Numbered from the stretch's first letter, positions 1 through 9,107 are shown. The stretch: DNA of 64,000 nt from Pseudomonas frederiksbergensis (GCF_003732665.1 NZ_MOBP01000005.1:372001-436000); one strand, 5' to 3'. Numbers and translations: made by a program. Notes: a model not told the origin generated them from the sequence alone.

Positions 1-1
1 G

Positions 2-550
2 AGCAAGATGATTCAGGAAATCCGCATGGTCGGCATGTTCGGTTGCCTGGCGACCGTCACGGATGCCAGCTCGACCGGTGATTTCAATGCCAGCCAACTG
101 GCGCCGATCAGTTGGGACAACGCCAATCTCAAGCTCACTTTGGTTACGGCCGATGTGGGCAGCGGCGGTGGTACACCGACCTGGACCGTGCTCTCCGACT
201 GCCGGAACAGTGCGACGGCCTACACCGGCGTGCGCGCGGCGGCCTCCGGGCAAATGGCTTTCCCGATCCGGCGTCTGATCTACAGCTTCAGTAACAATCA
301 ATTGTTGATGGGCGTCGGCAGCGGCACCCCGACCCAAGCGGTGCTGGTCAATAACGTCAGTGCCTTCAACGTGTCCTTCGGCATGGCCACGAGCACCACG
401 GATGTGGCCGCTTCCAGCTACAGCACCAACCCGAGCAATCCCGCATTGATACGCAGTGTGCGCCTGACCCTGACGCTGACCGATCCGAACAATCGCGTGC
501 GCAATCAAACCTTCAACGTGGTTGCCGCTTTGCGCAACCGGCTTCAGTAG
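2..550 (+). CDS. pilW: Minor pilin PilW, C-terminal part (5' end outside window)
   Basis: The reading frame is open from the first bases of the window. The first methionine, at position 8, is internal: no prepilin leader or hydrophobic N-terminal helix is present, so about the first third of the protein lies upstream. The visible 180 residues are Ser/Thr/Asn-rich and end in a beta-rich stretch with the VRLTLTLTD segment usual for PilW-type minor pilins. PilW helps prime pilus assembly with FimU, PilV, PilX and PilE. The stop codon overlaps the Shine-Dalgarno sequence of pilX, so the two are co-translated. The identity rests on position before pilX-pilY1-pilE plus overall character. Confidence 0.85.
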   Translation, partial: SKMIQEIRMVGMFGCLATVTDASSTGDFNASQLAPISWDNANLKLTLVTADVGSGGGTPTWTVLSDCRNSATAYTGVRAAASGQMAFPIRRLIYSFSNNQLLMGVGSGTPTQAVLVNNVSAFNVSFGMATSTTDVAASSYSTNPSNPALIRSVRLTLTLTDPNNRVRNQTFNVVAALRNRLQ

Positions 551-562
551 GAGGCGCGCCGG

Positions 563-1045
563 ATGAGAACCCCGTCAAACATGCAAACCCGCCAACAGGG
601 CATGGCCTTGCTGATCAGCCTGGTGTTTTTGTTGCTCCTGACCCTGATCGGAATCTCCTCGATGCAGAACGCGACACTCCAGGAAAAAATGGCCGGCAGC
701 GTGACCCTGCGCAATCAGTCCTTCCAACTCGCCGAGGCGACCTTGCGCATGGGGGAGAGCGCGGTGCAGTTGGCGACTTATACGCTGGCGGTCTGCGGCA
801 CCACGGCGCAATGTGCGCCGCCGGCGGAATCGGCCACGGTGACCGCCCCTGGGCTCAACTCCACGTCCGGGGTCACCTGGATTGCCGCTGGCGGCGGTTT
901 TTATGGGGTGCAGAACATCGGCACCACGCTGACCGCCGTCAATGTGCCGAGCAACACCTCGGCGACGCTGTATCGGGTCACGGCGGTGGGCATCGTTGGC
1001 AATAACATTCGCAGTGTGGTGGAGAGCATCTATGCCAAGTATTGA
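563..1045 (+). CDS. pilX: Minor pilin PilX
   Basis: Encodes 160 residues. A short basic N-terminus ending QQGMALLISLVFLLLLTLIG shows the type IV prepilin-like cleavage region (glycine before the cleavage point) and the long hydrophobic helix that packs in the pilus core. The mature residue after Gly is Met rather than Phe, and the usual Glu5 is absent from this stretch, as in many PilX proteins. A second ATG lies 8 codons in. AGGAGG sits 8 bases before the chosen start. PilX is a minor pilin of the priming complex and works with PilY1, whose gene overlaps this one. Confidence 0.88.
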   Translation: MRTPSNMQTRQQGMALLISLVFLLLLTLIGISSMQNATLQEKMAGSVTLRNQSFQLAEATLRMGESAVQLATYTLAVCGTTAQCAPPAESATVTAPGLNSTSGVTWIAAGGGFYGVQNIGTTLTAVNVPSNTSATLYRVTAVGIVGNNIRSVVESIYAKY

Positions 1046-4000
1046 TGCTCAAGGGGGCTGGCGCCGACGATGGGCGCAGATGCTTTTCGGCGCGTTGCTG
1101 AGCCTGTACCTGATGGCGCCGGCCTATGCCTTCACACCATCGGACTCACCGCTGTTGAGCGCCGCCGCAGTGCCGCCAAATGTGATGCTGCTGATCGACG
1201 ACTCGGGCAGCATGAACACCATCATCTTCGCGGCGGGATTCGATCCGACGGTCAATCGCACGCCGGCCCGGCAATGTAATGCGTTCATCGGCCTGTGCCT
1301 GAGTTCTTCGGACATCGTCGGCAGTTCGATCTTCCTCTCCAGCCTGCCGACATCCGGTTGCTCCGGTGGCGCCTACGCCTTCTACAACAACAGCCTGACC
1401 CCGCAATGCATCAAGCTCCCGGATCCTGTCGGCAATGAAAATACCCGCTACACCGACGACTACCTCTCGTATCTGGTGGGCCTGGCCAACGGCAGTAACC
1501 GGGATTTCACCAATGGCTCGATTCCCAACGATTATCGAATCAACGTGGCGCGCAACGTCTCCAGCGCCTTGGTGACCAGCAACCGTGGTTTGCGCATCGG
1601 TCTGGCGACGTTCAATCCGCCTACCAGCAACAACTCCGGTAACGGCGGGTACATTGCGCGCTCCGTCAGCGACCTCGCGGTGGTCACGGGCAGCGTCACT
1701 CAGGCTCAGGCGGATACCAACTACAACGCCCTGATCAATGCGATCAACGGCCTCGGCGCCGTGGCCAACACGCCGCTGGCGGAAACCTACTACGAAATCA
1801 CCCGTTACTTTCGCGGCATGGCGCCGTACTACAACACCACGCCGACGACCTACACCAGCCCGATCCAGTACCGCTGCCAGAAGAACTATGGCGTGGTCGT
1901 CACGGACGGCCTGCCGACCTACGACCGGACCTTCCCGACCAACGACCCGCTGGGTGGCTCTCGCTTGCCCAATTGGGACGGGATCAACAACGACGGTGAC
2001 AATCCCGCTGGCGATGATGAAGGCGATACCCTCTATCTGGACGACATCGCCAAGTTTGCCTTCGACATTGACATGCGTTCGACCGGCACCGACCTTGCGG
2101 GCAAAAGCTGGACCGCCGCGGATTTCCCCAAGCAGTACATGAACACTTACACCGTGGGCTTCACTGCGGCCAACCCGATGTTGTCGGATGCAGCGGCCTA
2201 CGGTCAGGGCCTGTATTACCAGGCGAACGATGCCGCCGGGCTTAACGCAGCCTTGTCTTCAGCCCTGGGCAACATCACGTCCAAGGCCGGTTCGGGTGGT
2301 AGCGGGGTCACCAGCAGCAGCACGCTGTCCAGCGGTTCGAGTTACTTCCAGACCACGTACGATCCGAAGGACTGGCGCGGCACGATCAAGGCTTATGGCT
2401 TTACGTCCAGCGGCGCGGTCAACACCGCGGCGGTGCTATGGACCACCGACACCGCCATCGTGCCCGGTGCCACCGCACCGACCTACCAATCCTGGAACAC
2501 CCTGACCAACGCCGCGATCACCCTGGCCTACGGCAACTTTTCCCCGGCCCAGCAAACCTCGCTGAGCCAGAGCCTGCCCACCGGGATCGTCGGCAACGAC
2601 CTGGTGGAATGGAGCAAGGGCACCAACAAGACCGGGTTGAAAGTGCGCTCAGTGTTGCTGGGAGACATCATCAACTCGCCCCTCGCATTGGCCTCGCCCA
2701 CGGACCAGACCGCTTCGGACCTGGTGGGTGACTCGACCTACACCACCTACCTGGCGACCAAAGCTGCCAACATGAGCACCAGCCTGGTGGTCAACGCCAA
2801 CGATGGTTTCCTCAATGTGATCAACGCCGCCAACGGCACCCGACGTTATGCCTACATGCCGTCCAGCGTGCTGCCGTCCTTGCGCTATATCGCTGATCCC
2901 ACTTACATCAATGGCGTGAGCCACAAGTTTCTGGTGGATGGACAGGTCGGCGTGTTCGATACCCAATCGGGCACGGCCTGGAAAACCCTGGCGCTTGGCG
3001 GGACCGGGGCAGGCGGCAAGACGTTCTTTGCGGTGCAGTTGTTCGACGCCTCGGCGGGCAATATCTTCAAGGCATTATGGGAAATCAGCGCGCCGGCCAC
3101 GGCGAACACGGCGAACGTTTTCAATGACCTGGGTTATGCCTACGCCCGTCCGGAAGTGGCACGCTTGGCCGATGGGCGTTGGGCGGCGTTCATTTCCAAC
3201 GGCTACGGGAGCAATTCGGGGGTGGCAGCGTTGTATGTGGTGGATGTGCGCGACGGCTCGCTGATCAAGAAAATCGTTATCGACAGCACGGAAACCACCA
3301 ACGGCCTGTCTTCGGTGAAGCTCAGGGTCAACTCGCAGAACGTGGTGCAGGCCGCTTATGGTGGCGACCTCAAGGGGCGGCTGTGGAAGTTCGACCTCAG
3401 TGGTGCCACGACGGATACCTGGGGTGTCGCGTTTTCCGGCAAGCCATTGTTCACCGCGCCGGGCGGCGCCACTCAACCAATTACCGCGCAACCCTTGCTG
3501 GCGGACAACTCCCTGGGCGGCAAGCAGGTGTTTTTCGGCACCGGCAAGTTCAACGAGACGGCCGACAAGACCAACAAGGATCTTCAGGCGTTCTACTCCG
3601 TGTGGGATGCCGATGGCGGAGCCGGCCAATTGACCGTGGCGAGTTTGCAGGCCCAGTCGGTCACCGGGGTAACCGCCGGCACGGGTGGCGGGCAATTCAT
3701 CACCACCAGCCAGAACGAAACGACTTATCCGGCGGAGAAGGGCTGGTATCTGCCGCTGGTGTACAACAACGTGTTGACCGGCGAACGGGTGATCAATCAG
3801 GCCAGCCTGACGAGCGGGCGGATCGTGTTCACCACGGCCAGCGTCGACACTACCGACCCGTGCGCCAGTTTCGGCACCGGCAAGCTGGTCGAACTCGATG
3901 CATTCAGCGGTAAGATGCTCAACTACGCGGTACTCGACACCAATGGCGACGGGGTGGTCGACAGCACGGATTCGATTTCCAGCGGGGTGATTTTTACCGG

Positions 4001-4139
4001 GGGGATTCCGACCCTGAACGCGATCGTCAACAATGCGTCCCGCAAGATCGTGAACGACTCCAGCGGTGGCATTACCTCCCTGGTGGAAAAACCCGGCGGT
4101 GGCGGCAGCCGTCGCATCATGTGGCGACAAATACAGTAA
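1032..4139 (+). CDS. pilY1: Type IV pilus tip adhesin/biogenesis factor PilY1
   Basis: Start chosen at 1032 (1035 aa): a GGAG lies just upstream and the product begins with a normal signal peptide (basic WRRRW, then a hydrophobic core ending PAYAF). The frame can be extended upstream to 942 but would then overlap pilX much further. The N-terminal half has a von Willebrand A-like region with a MIDAS-type D56-x-S58-x-S60 motif. The C-terminal half is a beta-propeller-like domain with a calcium-loop motif DTNGDGVVD starting at D969. PilY1 caps the pilus, promotes extension and antagonises retraction through Ca binding. At about 1035 aa it is shorter than the roughly 1160 aa PilY1 of P. aeruginosa. 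Confidence 0.93.
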   Translation: MPSIDAQGGWRRRWAQMLFGALLSLYLMAPAYAFTPSDSPLLSAAAVPPNVMLLIDDSGSMNTIIFAAGFDPTVNRTPARQCNAFIGLCLSSSDIVGSSIFLSSLPTSGCSGGAYAFYNNSLTPQCIKLPDPVGNENTRYTDDYLSYLVGLANGSNRDFTNGSIPNDYRINVARNVSSALVTSNRGLRIGLATFNPPTSNNSGNGGYIARSVSDLAVVTGSVTQAQADTNYNALINAINGLGAVANTPLAETYYEITRYFRGMAPYYNTTPTTYTSPIQYRCQKNYGVVVTDGLPTYDRTFPTNDPLGGSRLPNWDGINNDGDNPAGDDEGDTLYLDDIAKFAFDIDMRSTGTDLAGKSWTAADFPKQYMNTYTVGFTAANPMLSDAAAYGQGLYYQANDAAGLNAALSSALGNITSKAGSGGSGVTSSSTLSSGSSYFQTTYDPKDWRGTIKAYGFTSSGAVNTAAVLWTTDTAIVPGATAPTYQSWNTLTNAAITLAYGNFSPAQQTSLSQSLPTGIVGNDLVEWSKGTNKTGLKVRSVLLGDIINSPLALASPTDQTASDLVGDSTYTTYLATKAANMSTSLVVNANDGFLNVINAANGTRRYAYMPSSVLPSLRYIADPTYINGVSHKFLVDGQVGVFDTQSGTAWKTLALGGTGAGGKTFFAVQLFDASAGNIFKALWEISAPATANTANVFNDLGYAYARPEVARLADGRWAAFISNGYGSNSGVAALYVVDVRDGSLIKKIVIDSTETTNGLSSVKLRVNSQNVVQAAYGGDLKGRLWKFDLSGATTDTWGVAFSGKPLFTAPGGATQPITAQPLLADNSLGGKQVFFGTGKFNETADKTNKDLQAFYSVWDADGGAGQLTVASLQAQSVTGVTAGTGGGQFITTSQNETTYPAEKGWYLPLVYNNVLTGERVINQASLTSGRIVFTTASVDTTDPCASFGTGKLVELDAFSGKMLNYAVLDTNGDGVVDSTDSISSGVIFTGGIPTLNAIVNNASRKIVNDSSGGITSLVEKPGGGGSRRIMWRQIQ

Positions 4140-4154
4140 GTGAGAGTTGAGGCA

Positions 4155-4556
4155 ATGCGCAGATCCAACCGAGGTTTTACCCTGATCGAAATCATGATCG
4201 TGATTGCGATCATCGGCATCGTCATCACCATTGGCTACCCGAGCCTCACCGAATACCTGAAAAAGGGCCGCCGCAGTGAGGTCGCCGGGCTGCTGTCCGA
4301 ACAGGCGCAGATCCTTGAGCGGTTCTATTCCCGGAACAATGTCTACACCGGCGCCACCGGCCTGAGCGCGGGTAACGACTTCTACACCCTCACCCCGACC
4401 ATTACCGACCAGACCTTCCTGCTGACCGCCGTGCGCAAGACCGGGTCGACCATGGCCACCGACAAGTGCGGGGATTTCACCATCACCAACACCGGCGTCC
4501 GGAGCATGGTCAACGCCACGGCCGGGCTGGCCACCAAGGATTGCTGGGGCCGCTGA
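4155..4556 (+). CDS. pilE: Minor pilin PilE
   Basis: Encodes 133 residues from ATG 4155, giving a short leader MRRSNRG followed by FTLIEIMIVIAIIGIVITIG, the classic type IVa prepilin cleavage site with Phe1 and Glu5. GAGAG lies 8 bases upstream. An in-frame GTG at 4140 directly after the pilY1 stop is possible but has no ribosome site. Two cysteines near the C-terminus (DKCGDF and KDCWGR) fit the pilin D-loop disulfide. PilE is processed by PilD, encoded further along this window, and is last in the minor-pilin operon. Confidence 0.92.
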   Translation: MRRSNRGFTLIEIMIVIAIIGIVITIGYPSLTEYLKKGRRSEVAGLLSEQAQILERFYSRNNVYTGATGLSAGNDFYTLTPTITDQTFLLTAVRKTGSTMATDKCGDFTITNTGVRSMVNATAGLATKDCWGR

Positions 4557-4567
4557 GTTACTTTTGC

Positions 4568-4590
4568 GGGCGCCTTTTGCGCCCTCTGTC
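4568..4590 (+). terminator. Possible hairpin terminator after pilE
   Basis: GGGCGC and GCGCCC form a 6-bp stem around a CTTTT loop just after the pilE stop. The following TCTGTCT is only weakly T-rich, so this may be a partial terminator allowing read-through into thiO. Confidence 0.4.
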
Positions 4591-4612
4591 TATTGAACGG
4601 TTGGATCAGAAC

Positions 4613-5713
4613 ATGACCAGGCAACAGCAAGTGGTGATTGTCGGCGGCGGCGTGATTGGCCTGCTGACGGCGTTCAATCTCGCGTCCGAAGTGCAGAGCG
4701 TGGTGCTGCTGGATCGCTCGAACGTCGGCCAGGAATCGTCCTGGGCCGGTGGCGGCATTGTTTCGCCGCTCTACCCGTGGCGCTACAGCCCGGCGGTCAC
4801 GGCGCTGGCGCACTGGTCCCAGGATTTTTATCCACAGCTCGGCGAGCGGTTGTTTGCCGCCACCGGTGTCGACCCCGAAGTGCACACCACCGGCCTGTAC
4901 TGGCTGGACCTGGACGATGAAGCCGAAGCGCTGGCCTGGGCCAAACGGGAAAACCGCCCGCTGCGGGCTGTGGATATCTCGGCAGCCCATGACGCGGTGC
5001 CGGTGCTTGGCGGCGGTTTCTCCCGGGCGATCTACATGGCCGACGTCGCCAATGTGCGCAATCCGCGGTTGGTGAAGTCCTTGAAAGCAGCATTGCTGGC
5101 GCTGCCGAACGTGACGATCCATGAACAGTGCGAAGTCAGCGGCTTTATTCGGGACGGCGATGCAGTGGTCGGGGTGCAGACCTCTACTGGCGCAATTCAT
5201 GGCGATCAGGTGGTGCTGACGGCGGGTGCCTGGAGCGGTGACTTACTTAAAAGCCTGGGTCTGGAGTTGCCGGTCGAACCGGTCAAAGGTCAGATGATTC
5301 TCTACAAATGTGCGGCGGACTTCTTGCCGAGCATGGTGTTGGCCAAGGGCCGTTACGCGATTCCGCGCCGTGACGGACACATTCTGATTGGCAGTACGCT
5401 GGAGCATGAAGGGTTTGATAAGACCCCGACCGAATCGGCGCTCGAAAGTCTCAAGGCCTCTGCGGTGGAATTGATTCCGGCGCTGGCGCAGGCCGAAGTG
5501 GTGGGGCACTGGGCCGGGTTGCGGCCGGGGTCGCCGGAGGGGATTCCCTACATTGGCCGGGTGCCTGGGGTTGAAGGGCTGTGGCTCAACTGCGGGCATT
5601 ACCGCAATGGGCTGGTGCTGGCGCCGGCGTCGTGTCAGTTGTTTGTGGATGTGATGCTGGGGCGGGCGCCGATTATTGATCCGGTGCCGTATGCGCCGGT
5701 GGGGCGGATTTAA
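4613..5713 (+). CDS. thiO: Glycine oxidase ThiO (FAD-dependent, thiamine biosynthesis)
   Basis: 366 residues from ATG 4613, the first start that puts the Rossmann motif VVIVGGGVIGLLTAFNLA at the N-terminus. A longer frame reaching back to 4466 would overlap pilE. The protein is a DadA/DAO-type FAD oxidase with the C-terminal WAGLRPGSPEGIPYIG block that completes the FAD site. ThiO oxidises glycine to iminoglycine for the thiazole half of thiamine. Lying between pilE and pilR/pilS is its usual place in Pseudomonas. ThiO and related D-amino acid oxidases are hard to tell apart by sequence alone; length and context favour ThiO. Confidence 0.88.
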   Translation: MTRQQQVVIVGGGVIGLLTAFNLASEVQSVVLLDRSNVGQESSWAGGGIVSPLYPWRYSPAVTALAHWSQDFYPQLGERLFAATGVDPEVHTTGLYWLDLDDEAEALAWAKRENRPLRAVDISAAHDAVPVLGGGFSRAIYMADVANVRNPRLVKSLKAALLALPNVTIHEQCEVSGFIRDGDAVVGVQTSTGAIHGDQVVLTAGAWSGDLLKSLGLELPVEPVKGQMILYKCAADFLPSMVLAKGRYAIPRRDGHILIGSTLEHEGFDKTPTESALESLKASAVELIPALAQAEVVGHWAGLRPGSPEGIPYIGRVPGVEGLWLNCGHYRNGLVLAPASCQLFVDVMLGRAPIIDPVPYAPVGRI

Positions 5714-5744
5714 CCTTCAGATATTTGTCGTTTGTTTGATCGCT

Positions 5745-5819
5745 TTCGCGAGCAAGCCCGCTCCCACATTGGATCTGTGGCGTACACAAGCCCCCTGTGG
5801 GAGCGGGCTCGCTCGCGAA
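5745..5819. repeat. REP pair in inverted (outward) arrangement
   Basis: Two REP sequences: TTCGCGAGCAAGCCCGCTC... at 5745-5767 and GTGGGAGCGGGCTCGCTCGC... at 5797-5819, about 29 bases apart. It lies between the convergent ends of thiO and pilR. The order of the two arms is the reverse of the other doublets in this window. Confidence 0.9.
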
Positions 5820-5826
5820 GAGGCCC

Positions 5827-7167
5827 TCAATCCAAACCGAGTTTCTTGAGCCTGTAGCGCATCGACCGAAACGACAAATTCAACCGCTGCGCCGCCGCCG
5901 TTCGGTTCCAGCGGGTTTCCTCCAACGCCTGGAGGATGAGTTTGCGCTCAACGTTTTCCAGGTAGTGTTCCAGATTGTCGATCCGCGTCAGGTCCGCCAC
6001 GCCGGCCTCGGCAGTGCAGTTGCCTTCGGCCAGGCGCAAGTCGCTGGCTTCGATTTGCCGGTTCTCGCACAGGGTGTGGGCGCGTTCGAGCATGTTCTCC
6101 AGCTCCCGCACATTCCCCGGGAATCGATAGCTTTTCAGCGCTTCCAGGGCTAACGGGTGCAGTTTCGCGGGCGGATGCCCGGTGCCTGCCGCCAGACGCT
6201 TGAGCACATGGCTGGCCAGTGTCTCGATATCGTCCCGGCGTTCACGCAAGGGCGGAACCCGCAGCTCGATCACATTGAGCCGATAGTACAAATCCTGGCG
6301 AAAACGCTCGGCGCTGACTTCGGCGTCGAGGTCTTTATGGGTGGCGCAGAGAATGCGCACATCAACCACGGTTTCCTGCTGCCCGCCGACGCTGCGCACA
6401 GCTTTCTCCTGAATCGCCCGCAGTAACTTGACCTGCATCGCCAAGGGCAGATCAGCCACTTCGTCGAGGAACAGGGTGCCGCCGTGGGCGGCCTGGAACA
6501 GGCCAGGGTTGTCTTCGATGGCGCCGCTGAAGCTGCCTTTGCGATGGCCAAAGAATTCGCTTTCCATCAACTCCGTCGGGATCGCCCCGCAGTTCACCGG
6601 GACGAAGGGGCGGTTGGCGCGGGGACCTTGTTCATGAATAAGGCGGGCGACCAGTTCCTTGCCGCTGCCGGATTCGCCGCTGATGTACACCGGTGCCTGG
6701 CTGCGGGCCAGTTTGTCGATTTGTTTGCGCAGGTTGCGCATGGGCAGTGAATCGCCGAGCAAGCGGCGGTCGATGGAGGTACTGGCGCCACCGGGCGCAG
6801 GCAGGCGCAGGGCGCTGGTGACCAGCTCCCGCAATCGGGGGAGGTCCACCGGTTTGGTCAGGAAGTCGAAGGCCCCGGCCTTGAGGGCGTTGATTGCCGT
6901 TTCCAGGCTGCCATAGGCAGTAATCATCGCCACCGGCACCTGGGGATAACGTTGCTGGATGTGTTGCACCAGTTCCAGGCCGGTGCCATCGGGCAGGCGC
7001 ATGTCGGTCAGGCACAGATCGAAGGTTTCCCGGCCCAGCAGGGCCTGGGCTTCGCCGAGGTTGCGGGCACTGAAGGTATCGAGTTTCATCCGTCCCAGGG
7101 TGATTTCCAGGAGTTCGCGGATATCCGGTTCGTCGTCGACGATCAGGACTTTTTGCCGTGGGCTCAT
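5827..7167 (-). CDS. pilR: Response regulator PilR (sigma-54 activator)
   Basis: 446 residues from ATG 7167 (MSPRQKVLIVDDEPDIRE), matching the usual PilR length; the frame runs further upstream but into pilS. The receiver domain has the acidic pair DDE and phospho-acceptor in LCLTDMRLPDG. The AAA+ domain has Walker A GESGSGKE and Walker [14 protein letters not shown] Fis-type helix-turn-helix ends the protein (RWNRTAAAQRLNLSFRSMRY). The sigma-54-contacting loop reads GSFSGA instead of GAFTGA. PilR activates pilA transcription; a consensus sigma-54 promoter precedes pilA at 27080. Transcribed with pilS, which ends 2 bases before it. Confidence 0.95.
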   Translation of the reverse strand: MSPRQKVLIVDDEPDIRELLEITLGRMKLDTFSARNLGEAQALLGRETFDLCLTDMRLPDGTGLELVQHIQQRYPQVPVAMITAYGSLETAINALKAGAFDFLTKPVDLPRLRELVTSALRLPAPGGASTSIDRRLLGDSLPMRNLRKQIDKLARSQAPVYISGESGSGKELVARLIHEQGPRANRPFVPVNCGAIPTELMESEFFGHRKGSFSGAIEDNPGLFQAAHGGTLFLDEVADLPLAMQVKLLRAIQEKAVRSVGGQQETVVDVRILCATHKDLDAEVSAERFRQDLYYRLNVIELRVPPLRERRDDIETLASHVLKRLAAGTGHPPAKLHPLALEALKSYRFPGNVRELENMLERAHTLCENRQIEASDLRLAEGNCTAEAGVADLTRIDNLEHYLENVERKLILQALEETRWNRTAAAQRLNLSFRSMRYRLKKLGLD

Positions 7168-7169
7168 GT

Positions 7170-8780
7170 TCAACTTTGTTTCCGTCCGTGTGCAAAGGTG
7201 ATGCGAAAGCAGCCGCCGCCTTGGCGTGGTTTGAAGTCTAGGCGGGCCTGGTTGCTTTCGCACAGCTCACGGGACAGATAAAGCCCCAGGCCTGTGCCTT
7301 GGGTGCTGGTGGTGAAGAAGGGTTCGAACAGATGCACCTGCTGGTCCGGGGCTACGCCGGGGCCGTTATCCCGCACTTCGAGGATCGGCAACTGGCTATC
7401 GGCGTCGACAAACAGCTCAATCCAGACTTCGGCCATTTCATGGTTCAAGCCGCTGTGGTGCCAGGCATTGCGCAACAAATTGTCGAGAATCTGCGTCAGT
7501 TGGTTCGGGTCCATCAGCGTGGTGAAGTCGCCAGAACCAATGCGCAAGTGAATCTGCTGGCGTGCGCTGGCCGCCTCGCGGGTTTCGGCGACGTACTGCT
7601 CAAGCCACGGCTTGAGATCAAGCCGTTGCGGCGCGGTTTGCTGGCGGCGGGATAGTTGCAGGACGTTTTCGATAACCCGATTCATTCGCTGAGAGTGGTC
7701 TTGGATAATCTGGGTCAGACGCCGATCCGCGCCGTTCAGTTCCTCGGACTCTTGCAGCAACTGCGCCGCATGACTGACGGCGCCAAGCGGGTTGCGGATC
7801 TCATGGGCGATACCGGCCGTCAGACGACCGAGGGCCGCGAGTTTCAGTTGCTGGGCCTGTTGGGCGATCTGGGCCAGGTCTTCGAGAAAGACCAGGGTCT
7901 GATGATGGGGGCTCTGATCCAGGGCGATGAAGCTCGGTTGCAGCTCCAGGCCGGAGTGGGCGATTTTCAGGCTTTGGGGGCGCAGGGTCGGGTTGTTGAA
8001 CCACAGTTGCAGGCGTTCGACCAGAATCGGCGAGTAATCATCGATCAACTGACCTTCGAGACGCTCCTGGCCCAGCAGGGACAGGGCGCTGTGGTTGGCC
8101 AGTTGCACCCGGCGCTGGTCGTCGAGCACCAGGATGCCGGTGCGCATGCGTTGCAGGATCAGCGCGTTGAGCGCTTCCAGGCCAACCACTTCGCTGGCCC
8201 GTTGCTCGGCGAGGTGTTCGCTGACTTCCAGGCGTCGGATCAAGCCTTGCACCAGCAACGCGGCGGCAAAGCACAGTGCGCCAAGGGTGCCGGCTTGCAG
8301 ATAGTCGCTGGGGCTGGTGGGGTGGCTGAAGCTCAGCAGGAAGCTCAAGCCGACGATGCCAAGGGCCGCGACCGCCGCAATCAAGAGGCCGATACGCCCG
8401 CGCAGCAAAGTGTTGCCGATCGCCACCGACACAATCAGTAAATTGCCAATGGCACTGGCCACACCTCCGGCGGCGTAGAACAGGCCGGATAACAGCAATA
8501 CGTCGACCAGGGTCAGGCTGAACAGCTGCGCCGGGCGTCGGGTGTTCTCCAGGAACACCACCAGCAGAATGTTCAGCACCAGGTACAACCAACTGCCACT
8601 GCGCAGCAGGTCGTTGTTGGCGAACGTCAGCAACTGGTTGTCCATGTTGCTGGAAATCAGCAGCACCAGGGTGATGCCGACGCTTAAACGGTACAGATGA
8701 TAGAGGCGCAGCAGTCGCTGGGCCTGTTTGCTGCCGGGGCTGGAAGCCTCAGCGATCACTGGAGCCCGGGCCTTGCTCAA
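7170..8780 (-). CDS. pilS: Sensor histidine kinase PilS
   Basis: 536 residues. About six N-terminal membrane segments lie within roughly the first 190 residues, then a PAS-like region (RTGILVLDDQRRVQLANHSAL), then a HisKA box AGIAHEIRNPLGAVSHAAQL with the phospho-accepting His. The HATPase domain carries an N box (DNLLRNAWHH), DNGPGV and GTGLGLYLSR. PilS senses membrane pilin through its transmembrane part and signals to PilR. Its start overlaps the end of the small gene upstream by 32 bases, implying co-transcription. Confidence 0.95.
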   Translation of the reverse strand: MSKARAPVIAEASSPGSKQAQRLLRLYHLYRLSVGITLVLLISSNMDNQLLTFANNDLLRSGSWLYLVLNILLVVFLENTRRPAQLFSLTLVDVLLLSGLFYAAGGVASAIGNLLIVSVAIGNTLLRGRIGLLIAAVAALGIVGLSFLLSFSHPTSPSDYLQAGTLGALCFAAALLVQGLIRRLEVSEHLAEQRASEVVGLEALNALILQRMRTGILVLDDQRRVQLANHSALSLLGQERLEGQLIDDYSPILVERLQLWFNNPTLRPQSLKIAHSGLELQPSFIALDQSPHHQTLVFLEDLAQIAQQAQQLKLAALGRLTAGIAHEIRNPLGAVSHAAQLLQESEELNGADRRLTQIIQDHSQRMNRVIENVLQLSRRQQTAPQRLDLKPWLEQYVAETREAASARQQIHLRIGSGDFTTLMDPNQLTQILDNLLRNAWHHSGLNHEMAEVWIELFVDADSQLPILEVRDNGPGVAPDQQVHLFEPFFTTSTQGTGLGLYLSRELCESNQARLDFKPRQGGGCFRITFAHGRKQS

Positions 8781-8982
8781 GGTGAGCCTGGCTGCAATAC
8801 CACTGTTGTTGAAGGCTCAGCGCACGGTCGCGGGGCAGGTGCACGCCGCAGTGGGCGCAGCGAACCATGGGAGCGGCTTCCAGCTCGGCATTGGGCCGGG
8901 AGACGGAAGCCGACCCTTTGAACTTGCGCCAAAACCATACCGCAGCGGCAATCAGGGCGATCCAGAACAGTAAACGAAGCAT
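8749..8982 (-). CDS. PP0621-like small membrane protein with zinc-ribbon-like cysteines
   Basis: 77 residues: one N-terminal membrane helix (LRLLFWIALIAAAVWFW), a basic linker, then MVRCAHCGVHLP and WYCSQAH, i.e. C-x2-C and a later Cys and His that could bind a metal. It resembles the conserved PP0621 family found just upstream of pilS in pseudomonads. The coding end overlaps the pilS start. Function unknown; translational coupling suggests shared expression with pilSR. Confidence 0.8.
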   Translation of the reverse strand: MLRLLFWIALIAAAVWFWRKFKGSASVSRPNAELEAAPMVRCAHCGVHLPRDRALSLQQQWYCSQAHLEQGPGSSDR

Positions 8983-9063
8983 GGCGGGCTGCTTTATGAA
9001 TGATGATCAGGCAGTTTAGCCAAGGACATGTCAGGCGCACAGCGTAATAAATCACGGGAATAA

Positions 9064-9091
9064 AAAAGGGAGACCCGCGGGTCTCCCTTTT
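9064..9091. terminator. Bidirectional hairpin terminator downstream of bamD
   Basis: A perfect 13-bp inverted repeat, AAAAGGGAGACCC and its complement, with a 2-base centre. A and T runs at the ends let it work in both directions. It follows bamD (minus). Confidence 0.9.
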
Positions 9092-9107
9092 GGCACAGCC
9101 TTGGGTG

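Noticed and set aside
3075..4130. Long antisense frame opposite pilY1 (351 codons)
   Set aside because: His/Gly/Arg-rich composition typical of shadow frames on GC-rich genes; no signals.
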